Positions 50,702 to 61,066 are shown, counted from the stretch's first letter. The stretch: 64,000 nucleotides of DNA from Asparagopsis taxiformis (GCA_030407315.1 JALQPE010002516.1:1-64000), one strand, 5' to 3'. Translations and numbers: made by a program. The notes: generated by a model from the sequence alone, not told the origin.

Positions 50702-53074
50702 CTAGTAGCGACGAGAACGCTTGCCCGCAGGGTCATACGGACCAGGGCCTTCGCCGCGGCTATCGTGGCTGCGGCTGCGAGTGGGCTGAACGAAGCCCGG
50801 CGCGTACGGATCGACGGTCTGCGTGACCACGGGGGCTCGCTCGCGACGAGACGCGGGATCCCTAGCGTAAGGATCCGCAGTCCCGTGACTGCGCGTATCC
50901 GAAGGGCGCGCCGGAGCGGGGTCGCGTGGCAGGTACGCCGCTGCGTGACCATACCCGACGGGGTCGCCGAAGCCGCCGCCACTCGCGTAACCGTACGGTT
51001 CATTACGAACGCCAACGGGCGGCGCGTAACTACGAGTCGCCGCGGCGAGACGCTCCGAAATCGCGCGTTCCGTTGCCAAGCGGGCAGTCAGGTCCAACGT
51101 CTGGGCCCTGAACTCTTCGGCTGCGCGAGCCACGGACGAGATGAGGGAACGGATAACCCAGCCGTCCGCACGAGGCGGAGCGGACATCGACGTACCGAGA
51201 AGCCGACGGGCATCCTCATCGGAGACGCGGTCGTCCAGGCTCACGAAGCGTGGCGCGCGTTCGGCCGGCGTGGCCACATTCGGACGACCGACCTGGGCAA
51301 CGTTGCCCTGTTCCGTAGCCTCGCGTGGCACGACCTCTCGAGGTTCCGGCGCACGCGGCGCTTCGTTTTGACGGCCACGACGGCCAGAACGTGTCCCTCG
51401 GGGGCGCTCGTTGCCCCCGAGGCCGCCGAAATAACCGGCACGATTGCCACGACGGCGTTCGGAACGGGAAGCGACCCGCGGCACGTAAGCCCCATCGCTA
51501 CGAACGGAGACGAACTCCTGGTTATCGCCGCTTGCGTAATCGGGACGTATAACCCGATACTCCGGCCCCAACGCAAGGGCGCCGCGAACCTCAGCCAACG
51601 CGCTGGTAACGGAGACGAACGTGTCGGAACCGTCCACCGGGATTGCACGAAGCATCTCGTAATCGGCCAGGAAGTCCAACGTGGACTCCGGCAGCAGGCA
51701 CGCGCGCCCGAACACACGACGTTCCACGAACAGCGAGCACGCGAGCATCGCTGCGTGTTCGATGTCCACGGCCATGAGGAAACGTTCCTTCACGGGGGCA
51801 GGCGCGTCCTTCACGGCATCGGTGAAATAATGTACCACGCGTGGTAATAACGTGGACGACCCACGGGGGTACGGAAACTCCTCTACTACATCCGGCAACG
51901 GCGGGAAGTAGAGCTCGCTCGGGACGACCCACGGAGCTGACGCGTGCGACACACGATAGTCGTCCGCGTTCACGTGGCGGAGAGCGAAGTGGTCATCGTA
52001 CGACACGACGCTTTTGGAGATGACGCTCAACGAGAGAGCAGTCTTCCATTCGGCACGTTGCCTTTCGGAAAGTGTCCGCGGACATACGAATACGGACGAC
52101 ACCGAGATGAACGGCGGTTCCTCGGGCGTCCCCTTCCATAAGTATGCGTCCATACGGTCGACGTAGATCGCGTCGTTGACGTCACGCAACCACGAGCGGT
52201 CGCAACGTATCGACGCCGGGATCTGGTAACGTTCCGATCCCGGCGGCCCGTTGGCGAAACGACGCCCGGCTGCTCGCCCCCACGTATCTTCGGCGGAACG
52301 CATATAGTCGACGACCGCGCGGGCGTCCAGACGATCTCTAGCCAACGTGGCGAGATCGTCATCCGTGATACCCACGCGGGGCAACGCAGCCCACGCGTGG
52401 GTCAGGACGCCTACGTTTAGCGCCGCACCGCCACGTGAGGCGGTGCCGACTGTCCCAACGGGGTCACCACCCTCCGGCGAGGGGTCCTGGCGAGGAGAAC
52501 GCGGCGAGCCATCACGACGAGGCACGCCCGTGCGGGCCGCCGCCACAGCACGACGCGAACGAGCGGCCGCTGCCATCGCGGCTACACCCATCGAAGGGGC
52601 CGCGGCATCCGGAATGATGGGTGACGAATTCCCCGAGTCGGACGCCGTTGCGTCATCATCACGTGGGGCGACGGCCCTAGCAGCCTCGGCAGGCGTCACG
52701 GAAGCCACTAGGCGAGACGGAGCCATCGGGCGAGACGAAGAGGCGACGGCCTGCGAAGCAACGGCTTCTCCCGCCCTAACGGATGGGGCGGGCGCGACGG
52801 ACGCTTCCGTCGCTGGCGGCGCACCGGCCCCGACGAGGGAGGGAGCGCCCTGCGAAGGGTTTCTCGCTCCACCTCCAGCAGAGCCGGCGGGCCGCGGGGT
52901 GTTAGCATCGGTACTGCGAGTCGTAACCATCGTGGTTACGCTGTACACGATAATTACGACGAGTGCAACGAGCACGACGACGAGAGCCACGCGGGCTAAA
53001 CGGAACAAGAGAACGAAAGGAACGGAGGTAGTAGTACCCAGCGGGGGAAGAGGATAAGGGAGAACGAAAGGCAA
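50702..53074 (-). CDS. Antisense 790-codon ORF of unknown function in the chromovirus
   Basis: Transcribed opposite to gag-pol, between pol and the 3' LTR. If it starts at 53074, residues about 18-48 form a hydrophobic segment (VALVVVLVALVVIIVYSV), a probable membrane anchor. A second Met at 52930 (MVTTRSTDANTPRP) would omit it. The rest has an Ala/Pro-rich region, a compact middle (about 250-520) with KGTPEEPPFISVSSVFVC, a stretch of basic residues, a short helical part (AEEFRAQTLDLTARLATERA) and an Arg/Ser-rich tail. I recognise no domain. Its length in a recent element argues that it is under coding constraint, but high GC content lengthens chance ORFs. Antisense ORFs at this position are known in some plant gypsy elements; homology is not claimed. 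Confidence 0.55.
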   Translation of the reverse strand: MPFVLPYPLPPLGTTTSVPFVLLFRLARVALVVVLVALVVIIVYSVTTMVTTRSTDANTPRPAGSAGGGARNPSQGAPSLVGAGAPPATEASVAPAPSVRAGEAVASQAVASSSRPMAPSRLVASVTPAEAARAVAPRDDDATASDSGNSSPIIPDAAAPSMGVAAMAAAARSRRAVAAARTGVPRRDGSPRSPRQDPSPEGGDPVGTVGTASRGGAALNVGVLTHAWAALPRVGITDDDLATLARDRLDARAVVDYMRSAEDTWGRAAGRRFANGPPGSERYQIPASIRCDRSWLRDVNDAIYVDRMDAYLWKGTPEEPPFISVSSVFVCPRTLSERQRAEWKTALSLSVISKSVVSYDDHFALRHVNADDYRVSHASAPWVVPSELYFPPLPDVVEEFPYPRGSSTLLPRVVHYFTDAVKDAPAPVKERFLMAVDIEHAAMLACSLFVERRVFGRACLLPESTLDFLADYEMLRAIPVDGSDTFVSVTSALAEVRGALALGPEYRVIRPDYASGDNQEFVSVRSDGAYVPRVASRSERRRGNRAGYFGGLGGNERPRGTRSGRRGRQNEAPRAPEPREVVPREATEQGNVAQVGRPNVATPAERAPRFVSLDDRVSDEDARRLLGTSMSAPPRADGWVIRSLISSVARAAEEFRAQTLDLTARLATERAISERLAAATRSYAPPVGVRNEPYGYASGGGFGDPVGYGHAAAYLPRDPAPARPSDTRSHGTADPYARDPASRRERAPVVTQTVDPYAPGFVQPTRSRSHDSRGEGPGPYDPAGKRSRRY

Positions 53075-53508
53075 CGGCCTGGATGACGATGGTGAGAGGA
53101 AGGGTGAGCGACGATCGCTATCACGTTAAGCCGCCGCTTAAATATCCTTCGGACGACCGTTGTCGACATGCCCGCTGGCAGATTCACGAAAAGGCCGCGG
53201 CCTGCGCTCGTATCGCGCTGAATTGAAGCACACCCGCGTGGTGGAATTGGACACTGCATCCGTTGCAGGAAAACGCCTAAGCGAGGCATTGACGTACGAC
53301 GCCAACGGGCGGGCCGCGATGATTACGAAAGAGCCGGAGCGCACGCGCGCGCTCCGGCGCCGTGGCGATTCGATCAGCCAACCGGGCCATGTACGTTTCA
53401 ACGAGATTTTTCGGGACAACTGCCACGTCCGCAGTTGTACCCGAAAAGGCGCCACGGCCCCGTGTCTCAGGCGCGTCCTGACGGGCCTCGCGTGGCCGGG
53501 ACGTCCAC

Positions 53509-53525
53509 GTGTGGGGGTGGGGCTG
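53509..53525 (+). promoter_or_regulatory. Polypurine tract before the 3' LTR
   Basis: GTGTGGGGGTGGGGCTG lies directly upstream of the TGTAG start of the 3' LTR. It is G-rich with two T interruptions and would prime plus-strand synthesis. Confidence 0.65.
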
Positions 53526-54184
53526 TGTAGTATACGTGGCAATTCCGAAATTGCAAATATTTACGTTTTCCGCGGAATTCGAATTTCGGCGGATACGACC
53601 GGCGACAGCAATGAACGAACATTGCTGGCGCATGCGCGCGCGCAACCTGCACACGTGTGCAACGAACGTATTGGCAACGGCCAACGGACCAACGGGTCCC
53701 TACGTGTGACCCACAAGGTCCTTTCCCATTCGGGGACGTTACGAGCAGTGTTTACACTGTAAAGCGATGCCATCGTGGCCATATAGGTATTGGCATCGTG
53801 CCGGGAGGGAAAGGGGACAAGACAACGATCGAGCAACGGCTCTAGTCTACGACTGACTTCTACGTTTACGTTTACGTTTTGCCTAACGAGGCTTCGTCTC
53901 CGTCGAGCTGCGTACTCCCTACCCATCGCCGCACGTAAGGCTGATTGCGTGTAGTGCCTCCGGGCTTGGTTGAGAGCGCCTCCGGTGACGTACCACCTCG
54001 TTTGCTAACGTAATCCTCGCGTGGATTGTTGCGTCGTGACGCTCGTGTCTACTCGCTAACCTATCTCTACCTTTCTACCTAACATACAGTCAAACACCAG
54101 CGGGTGGACTGCTCGTTTCGTTTCGTTAAGGACAGCGTGTCCGTGGCTCGTACCAGCTACTTCTAGAACTAACGTGGTTCCACA
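53526..54184 (+). repeat. 3' LTR of the chromovirus
   Basis: 659 bp, TGTAGTATACG to GTTCCACA; followed by the GAGGG target duplication. Confidence 0.95.
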
Positions 54185-55040
54185 GAGGGCTCGCTTCACG
54201 TCTACGCGCCACTGCCTGGTTGACTATGCCGAGAACGACGAGTCGCGTACCGACCGGTTCAAGTTTGTGACGCGGCGAGCCCTGCTGGATGTGTGGTTGG
54301 GAATCCTTGTCCGGCTGATAGGGCTGGAGGAGTGCGGTTTAGCGGGAGAAAAACTTGTCATGCCGGCATCTGGGGGACGGTTTTTGATAACAGGAAAGGG
54401 GTGTCCTCGGCAGGTCCCACACAATGATTTCCCTGTTCCTCCTCGCGACCGCAAAGATCAACTTCCGGGTTACTTTGTTATTGCCAACGGAGATGACCCA
54501 TTCCCTATCTGGGTGTGTCCAGGGTCCCACAAGTACGTCTTTTCCAAAGCGCTGGAATTAGATATGTACGCCAAGACGATGAAGCTGAAGAAGGTAATCG
54601 TTCCGCCACGTTCAGTCTTCATCGGTCACGGCCATGTACAACATGCCGGGGCAGGGCATGTCGACAGAGTTGTGTCACACACGACAACGAGGTATCACAC
54701 GTATTTCAGGAATGCGTCGTATCCGATTCCCGACAATGTTTCGTTTGGTTTCATCAGGCGGTTGGGATTCGAAGAAGAAGTAATCCCCAATGCTCCGCGC
54801 CGGTCTGCCAGGCAAAGTCAACCGACACCTGTCAATGTTCGCCACAAGACAGTTGTTCCCATCCCGGTCAAGAAAGATCGTAGGCCGAAGACAGGGCAGC
54901 TCGGAATCATGCGGATGAAGACGACAGAACCTCGCCAGCCTATATCCTACACAATTAGTGGGGTCCCGGTGATGCCTATTCTGCCGGGAGATCCTGATTA
55001 TAGTGGGGACGAAGAGGAAGAACAATTTTCCGACGGCTAG
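54185..55040 (+). pseudogene. ParB-like / dioxygenase protein, 3' part (copy B)
   Basis: This continues the gene interrupted at 41065 and is open to the stop at 55040. It holds the dioxygenase core in one frame: VPHNDFPVPP (HxD), VCPGSHKYVF, HGHVQHAGAGH (distal His), and TTTRYHTYF (2-oxoglutarate Arg). The tail ends in an acidic DEEEEQFSDG. The open frame here is the reference showing that copy A has gained bases at 4757, 4614-4618 and about 4100. Confidence 0.75.
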
Positions 55041-55309
55041 ATAGCTTAACAACTACTACTTTGGTAAACAATTATCGAGAATATAATCATCTCCTTTATC
55101 ACTTTCAATCTATGAACCTAGTATACTGTACTTCCGTTCCATGCTTTCAAACTAGATTGTCCATTCCCTCGTGGGTTGGAGCATGATTTCCAGGCCGATT
55201 CCCTCACATCTCTAGACTCGATGGTCTATGGTAGAAATAGCAGAACAATTGGGTTTGTACGTGCTTCATCGCCTACTTGCTTCCGGTAATGGGTGGACGT
55301 GCACGATAC

Positions 55310-55527
55310 ACGATCAACCTGAAATGGACGTCCGGTGGATGTCCAGCTCAGATCAGATGCATTGCTGGCCAGCCCAGAAATTCTACAATTCAGGGCAGAA
55401 AAAAATATTGCAAAAAACATCGATTTGGGCGGTCGATTGTGCCGTACGGCACACCCCCATCTCAAAAACATGTTCACATGTGCATGTTTTTGAGAATAGC
55501 CCAAATTTTAATTCAAATCAGGGTGTC
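55310..55527 (-). repeat. Single hairpin cassette (copy B outer arm)
   Basis: TGCCGTACGGCA at 55440-55451; the only copy where copy A has four. It is followed by CCCCGATCGGGG palindromes near 55575 and 55632. Confidence 0.85.
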
Positions 55528-56280
55528 TAATTTGGCCACAACGGCCCCAGGAACCGACCGCCGCCCCGATCGGGGCTATCTCTGGCGTCTGTAAGCACCA
55601 ACTGTAAGCCGGAACCGGCCGCCGCCCCGATCGGGGCTATCACTGGCTTCTATTAGCACCAACTGGAAGCCAAAATCGCGTCTCACGAAGGGTCGATTTC
55701 AGGCTCAACACGCCAGGGAGAGGTCTTGGTCCTTGTTTCATCATGGTCCCGCCCCACTCTCTCACGACCAACCTGAAATGGACGTCCGGTGGATGTCCAG
55801 CTCGATTGCATTGCTGGCCAGCCCAGAAATTCTAAAATTTCCGAAAAATCAATTTGGTGGCCCAGCATCTCCTGTGCCGAAAATTCCGGCACTCACTTCT
55901 GATATACGTCTAGACGTGTTTCGCACTTGTACGCATCAGGGAAGGCGTCATGGAAGGTTGAGACTACGCTACTTGTGTACCGCGTCGTCTGAAATAGCGA
56001 GTAGTGTTTGTTGTATAGTTGTGGAGTATGCGTCTAGTGGTTTGTAAAGCTTGCAGAACGGGATAGGGATGTGGGTGGCCCTATTTTATGAATACATGAG
56101 TACCAATATTCAAGGGTGACAAAGCGGAAAGTCATAGGCTCGTACATGTTTGAGATTGCATAGTGGAGAAAATATTTACATCGAAATTTACATGGAGCAG
56201 ATGGAGGTTTTAAGGATGAGGTATGAGAGGAAGAAAATTCTTCTGTGGTATGAGGATGTGTTCTGTGGAGGGATGCAATC

Positions 56281-56772
56281 TTGGGATGGTACAGGGGGAG
56301 GTGGAAATGTACGGAGTGCGGGTTTAGAATGGAGTGTGATTCGGAGAGGAGTGCCGACAAGCATATTATGGGGATTGGGGAGACGCTGCGGGGTGTTGGG
56401 GTAGTGAGGGCGGAGGAGGTGTTTAGGTGGGACCGTAGGAGAGTGCGGTTGAAGGCGCCGAGAGGAGGGGGTTTTAGGAAAGTGAGGAGAAAGAGGGGAG
56501 GGGGTGGCGTCTGTTCTGGCTGTGGTGAGTGGGGATGTGATGGAGAAGAAGGGGGTTATTGTATTTGGGGAGGGAGGGGAGTGGGAGGATGGGTGCGAAG
56601 TGGGGGGTTGATATGTGTTTCAGAGCGGGGAGGTTTCTGGGGAGACGGCGGGGAGCGGGAGCGTGGGCCGGTGGTGGTGGTGTATACGGTATCGAAGATG
56701 CGGATGGCGTGGGGGCATGGAGCAGCTGAGGGAGGGAGGGGTGGAGCAGGTCGGGTACGGGATGGGGAGTGA
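56281..56772 (+). pseudogene. Degenerate small zinc-finger ORF (copy B)
   Basis: 163 codons reading KCTECGFRMECDSERSADKH near the start and a Gly/Arg-rich remainder. One base more than copy A keeps it open past the finger. No other domain is visible; coding status is doubtful because of the purine bias of the strand. Confidence 0.25.
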
Positions 56773-57279
56773 GAGGTTTTGGGAGAGTAAGCTGCAGGAG
56801 AAGTTTGTGTAGAGGGCGAAGGAGAGGGGTTGAGGGTAGAGGAGAGAGGGTATTGAAGAACAATACGTTGCAAAGGTGTTGGGGGAGAGCATGGTCGAGG
56901 AGATAGGGGGTGTTTTTGCCCTATTCTGAGGTAGTATGAGGACTGGTTATACGAAATCTGTACGGTAGAGCAGAAAAGTAGGTATGGAATGGAGGTGTGC
57001 ACCGTGGAAGCGGGGATAGGTAGCTGAAAATGCGTGCTAGAGTGGTATTGGGGGTGTTTGAGGTACAGTACGGGGGAGGTGAGCACCAACTGGAAGGGGG
57101 TGTGAGCGAGAGGATGAAAAAATAAAGACGAAATTGGAGTCGACCGACAAGGAAAAATAGAGTGGTCGCCGTGATGGATGCGGACATCCATGTCGAGCAC
57201 GGCGGCAGAAATTTCTGGGGTCGAAATTTTTGAATTTCTGAACCGGCGCCCGTCCTAGGTGGACATAGACATGGCGGAA

Positions 57280-57441
57280 GTCCATCCCGAGGAGGACATC
57301 CGTGGTACTAGAAACAATGAATGTCGCCCTAGTAATACTAGACGTACTAGACCGCATGGACGTCCGGTTCTAGGCGGACATCCAAAAATAATGGAGAACA
57401 TGGACGTCCGCCTAGTAATACTAGGTGTACTAGAGGTTGTG
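57280..57441. repeat. Right subterminal motif cluster of copy B
   Basis: CTAGTAATACTAG twice with GGACGTCC and GTACTAGA words; mirror of 138-345. Confidence 0.5.
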
Positions 57442-57471
57442 GACGTCCGCGTCCATTTCCGAGAACACAGA
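57442..57471 (-). repeat. Right terminal inverted repeat of copy B
   Basis: Reverse complement begins TCTGTGTTCTCGGAAATGG; CG then GTGCACG outside. Confidence 0.8.
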
Positions 57472-57473
57472 CG

Positions 57474-57704
57474 GTGCACGTCGGAAACGCGGAACTCGGC
57501 CTCGCGCTTCGTTGCGGCGCCATCGTCGGACGTTTGCGCGTCGTCGTCAATGCTCGCGAGCGCTTGCGTCAGTAGCGGCGGCCACGGGGAAGTGGTAGGG
57601 TCAGGGATGTGTGAAGCGACCAGTGCGTCGACTGCGTGCGTTTGCGACGCGACTGGCGGCGGTTCGGTCGGCGCGTTCGATCGCTCGGGCGCGGATGGAT
57701 CCAT
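57474..57704 (-). pseudogene. Older gypsy element: gag N-terminus
   Basis: A frame from ATG 57704 (MDPSAPERSNAPTEPPP) runs 77 codons to the edge of copy B. It is Pro/Ala-rich and low in recognisable motifs, as gag N-termini often are. It lies about 560 bases downstream (minus strand) of a primer-binding site at 58268-58280. I infer that it is the start of the gag that resumes at 24056. The frames across copy B do not join cleanly with a single CG, so some sequence may be missing. Confidence 0.45.
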
Positions 57705-58267
57705 CGGCGCGGTTGCGTTCGATTGTCCCCTAGGGAAAAGGGAAAAAGCGATGATGGGGAAGGAGAAAGGGGAATTCGGCGCGCGTCAAAATCTCGCGTC
57801 GGCGCGTCGAAAAATTGGCAAGTAAAAAGGGAAGCGCTTCCCGAAAATTGTCTGCGTATCAGGCGCGCGTAGTAGGGGTGAGGGGGACGAGTTCGCTCGC
57901 GGGAGGGCTTCTTCCTCACTCGGAACGCGCGGAGACGGGTCTCGACCGTCTGCGAACCCAATATTTTCGGCACCGCCGAACCCGCGTTAGGGTTGCGAAC
58001 TAGCACGCGCACGTGCTGCGTCGTCGATCGCGTCGTTCCGCGCTGCGAATCGTCGTAGTAGAGATAGGGTAGTTATACAAAACTAGAGAGGCTGTAGCAC
58101 CGCTTCCGGGATAGCGATACGCGCGCACGCGTCAATCGCCCTCGCTGTCGCGCACGACGAACGGAGAAAGGGAAAGTTAGGGTAAGCGATAGGTTTTGGC
58201 GTCCCGTGTTTCCCCAAGCGGAGTTTCTGTTCTTCGTTGAGTTCGCACGTCGGTTCGCGCAATTCTA
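57705..58267 (-). other. Probable leader of the older gypsy element
   Basis: GC-rich with no convincing gene, located between the primer-binding site and the inferred gag start. Confidence 0.35.
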
Positions 58268-58280
58268 GGTCGGGAGACCA
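58268..58280 (-). promoter_or_regulatory. Primer-binding site of the older gypsy element
   Basis: The minus strand reads TGGTCTCCCGACC, one base different from the chromovirus site, and is followed by CTAGAA as there. Two bases separate it from a TG that would be the LTR edge. Confidence 0.55.
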
Positions 58281-58282
58281 GT

Positions 58283-59779
58283 TGTAGGACCAGCCGGGAT
58301 GGCGGTCACTAAGAGAGTTCTAGAATCGCTTGCCTTGTCAGGGCGTGCTGAACCGCAACGCGCTCGTGAACTTGCGTTTCGCGCGTCGCTCGGTCGCGCT
58401 GGTGAACGGGTGGTACAACGGCGGAACGCGTAGGGAACGATCGCAACACGGGATTCGCGGGCTGGCGCAAGCCGTGATCTCAGGGTGAGATCACCGAGTA
58501 AACTCGAGCACAACGCGATCCACACAGGGGTCGTAAATCCCTCGCCTCGCGGTATGCGACGCAACGCGCGGTCTCGCGGTGCGACGCAATTCGACGGTCG
58601 GTAAACGCGGCGCGCGCGCACGTACGTCGGCGATCGTGAGCAATCCGCACGCAACGTCGTAACTGTCGTACCGCCTGGCGGTCCTCGCTGATCGAGCCGT
58701 GTCGCTTCCTATTGGGTACCCACTTACGGGATGTGCCAATCAGAAGGCACCAGCCAACTGGCGTGTTTCCTATACTTAGGACAAGCTAAGGCTGACAAAT
58801 AACCCCACCCGGGCCTATCGGCCCCGGCCAAGACCCCACAAGGGGCAAATTTTAACTTAGGCTGATCAGCCATACATTACAATGTAAGCCTATTGGCAAT
58901 GACCTCGCGGGTAGGCGAGCGCCAGTAATTGGGTTCTGATTGGTCACTAACTGGATATTTATTCCTAACCACTAACCCTAGCTTACAGTAGACTTAGTAT
59001 AAAACTGCCACTGGAATAGCCAGTAGGCACGGTTTCTAGAGTAACGTAAACTCAAGTGGAATTACGACCCACAGGAACAGTGTTCGCATACCTATTGTTC
59101 AACCCCTCTCCGGGAAAACCTTAGGGTTAGCCAACAGCTCGACGGATTACGTCATCTTGCTCCATTAATACGCATCTCGCGTGAGCGCTATAATCGCACA
59201 ACCCCCTCCGGGTAGCGATCCCTTCTCTCTCACGAGACTACCCGCCGGGTACCTATAAGGTTCATCTGCTCTACCGCTCCCTCTACCGAGGCTCGGGACA
59301 CCTGTCGGGTGGTTTGCCGCTCTAGCGGATTTTCTACCTGCTACAGTAACGCAATCGGTCCTCGCGACGCGCTCAACGCTTAACTCGTAGCTGCGAAAGT
59401 GCAGACTGTTTATTGGTAGGGTGCGAAGCCATGCGACCACTAATAGCTAACTTACTTGGGACAGGCTGTCCTTGTGTGGCCGGCCGTCGGCGGCCGCACG
59501 CTCGCACGCAAAAAGGGAAATATTTTGGGAAAAAGACTTTCGTCATAAAAAACCCAAAAAGGGAAAATAAAGGGAAATTCGCGGAAATCGCTACACGTGG
59601 CGCGGCTTGTGGTTTCGTGGCAACGTTCGCGCGCACGCGCTCGCATCGACGCTCCGTGACACGTAATCAAGACGCCACGCGTACGCTCGCTTACTAAACT
59701 AACTCAAACGGATGCTTGCGGACTAACGTAAACGCGCGCGCTCGCATCGATTCCATCGACCAACTTAAATTGCGCCACA
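58283..59779 (-). repeat. Putative LTR region of the older gypsy element, far end undetermined
   Basis: Starts TGTAGGACCAGCCGG next to the primer-binding site. No gene is visible. It contains CCAAT-type words near 58737 and 58940 and, on the plus strand, TATAAAA near 59000, which is antisense to the inferred LTR. I cannot place the outer boundary, since no second LTR is in the window; part may be unrelated DNA. Confidence 0.35.
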
Positions 59780-60289
59780 GTGGGTCCGGGTGTCGAAAGG
59801 TATCCTTCCGGAACGGCCGGGGATGATTGCGAGTTATAGGCGCGCGAGCCTTGTTCGTAACTCGGGTCGCTTCCGCTCGGCGGAGAGGCGGTTTCGTAAA
59901 TCTTCGTTTTCCCGTTCGAGGGTCGCTGAGCGTTCACGTAACGCAAGAGCTTCGCGCTCCGAGACTCCGAGTCTCTGCCTTACGGCTTCGTCGACGGCCG
60001 CGTCGCTCGCCCTTTCGATGTGACCTCGAAGGTCTTCGTACACTACACGTAGTGCCGTGGGAGTCACGTTCCCTTGCTCGAGTTGACCGCGCATTGCGGG
60101 GTCCATACCCAAGGACTCAAACGGGCTTACCGTACGTGGTAGCTGGCCGATCGCCTCGATATCCAGCGGGATAGATCGATCGGTCGCGAAGATCGCTTCT
60201 GCTGACAAGGCCACGTCGGCTTCGGCGTCCGCTGACGTTGGCAACGGTTGCCTGGGCGACGTACGCGAATTAGACATAGCGTAATTCAT
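59780..60289 (-). pseudogene. Truncated chromovirus gag
   Basis: Begins at 60289 (MNYAMSNSRTSPRQPL), closely matching the intact gag start (MNYAVSNSSASPRQPL), for about 137 codons. An internal deletion follows and then another frame (SRAYNSQSSPAVPEGY). Similarity stops near PGPT at about 59785. Everything downstream is missing, so this is a 3'-truncated copy. Confidence 0.85.
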
Positions 60290-60386
60290 AGACCGTAGTC
60301 TTTAGCACGTAGCTTTCGTAACGTAAAAGAGCTCAACCTCGTTGGTTGTCGTTTTGCTCGTAGCAACTTCTAGGTCGAGAGACCAG

Positions 60387-61066
60387 TGTGGAACGATAGT
60401 TCGTTAGACGTAGTTAGCTGGTACGAGCTACGGACAAGCTGTCCTTTAACGAAACGGAACAACGCAACAGTGCCACCCGCTGGTGTTTGACTGTATTGGT
60501 AGCGAAGTAGAAAGGATAGGGTAGAGTAGGTTAGCAGGTAGACACGGGCGTCACGACGAAACGATCCACGCGAGGATTACGTCAACGGACGAGGTGGCAC
60601 GTCACCGGAGGCGCTCTCAACCAAACCCGTAGGCACGACACGCGATCAGCCTCACGTGCGGCAATGGGTAGGGAGTACGCAGCTCGACGGAGACGAAGCC
60701 TCGTTAGGCGTAAACGTAAAACGTAGCGTAGAATTCAGTCGTAGACTAGAGCACGTTTCCCGATCGATAATTGTCCCCTTTCCCTTCCGGCACGATGCCA
60801 ATACCTATTTAGCCACGATGGCATCGCTTTACAGTGTAAACACTGCTCGTAACGTCCCCGAATGGGAAAGGACCTTGCGGGTCGCACGTAGGGACCCGTT
60901 GGTCCGTTGGCCGTTGCCAGTACGTTCGTTGCACACGTGTGCCGGTTGCGCGCGCGCACGCGCCAGCAATGTTCTTGCATTGCTGTTATCGCTCGGGTCC
61001 GCCGAAATTCGAATTCCGCGGAAATCGTAAATAATTTGCCATTTCGAATTGGCCACGTATACTACA
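60387..61066 (-). repeat. LTR of the truncated chromovirus copy
   Basis: 680 bp; reverse complement starts TGTAGTATACGTGGCC and ends GTTCCACA, homologous to the LTRs at 41066 and 53526 but diverged. It is adjacent to the shared primer-binding site (60373-60385). Confidence 0.85.

Larger units (their letters stand above)
41066..54184 (+). mobile_element. Ty3/gypsy chromovirus, 13.1 kb, with antisense ORF
   Basis: It has TG...CA LTRs of 657 and 659 bp and a 5-bp GAGGG duplication at 41061-41065 and 54185-54189; the uninterrupted target is visible in copy A near 4828-4835. Contents are primer-binding site, gag, a frameshift signal, pol with protease, RT, RNase H, integrase and chromodomain, a roughly 1.95-kb spacer, a 790-codon antisense ORF and a polypurine tract. 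The near-identical LTRs (one 2-base indel noticed) indicate a recent insertion, later than the duplication of the transposon. Confidence 0.95.
24059..57471. mobile_element. Giant DNA transposon copy B, inverted relative to A and split by a chromovirus
   Basis: The termini at 24059 (TCTGTGTTTTCGGAAGTGG) and 57471 (reverse complement TCTGTGTTCTCGGAAATGG) match copy A. CG flanks each end. Removing the chromovirus and one target repeat leaves about 20.29 kb. The order is a mirror of copy A. Copy B lacks three of the four tandem cassettes that copy A carries between the dioxygenase gene and its terminus. With copy A it forms two inverted arms separated by about 2.2 kb. Confidence 0.85.

Noticed and set aside
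54174..54184. ATG at 54174 as the start of a new dioxygenase gene
   Set aside because: The ATG is inside the 3' LTR; the frame is the interrupted gene read from the LTR edge, though LTR-driven expression of it is possible.
57569..58012. 147-codon minus-strand ORF in the leader of the older gypsy element
   Set aside because: Arg/Pro-rich with no motif; it overlaps the better-supported gag start in another frame.
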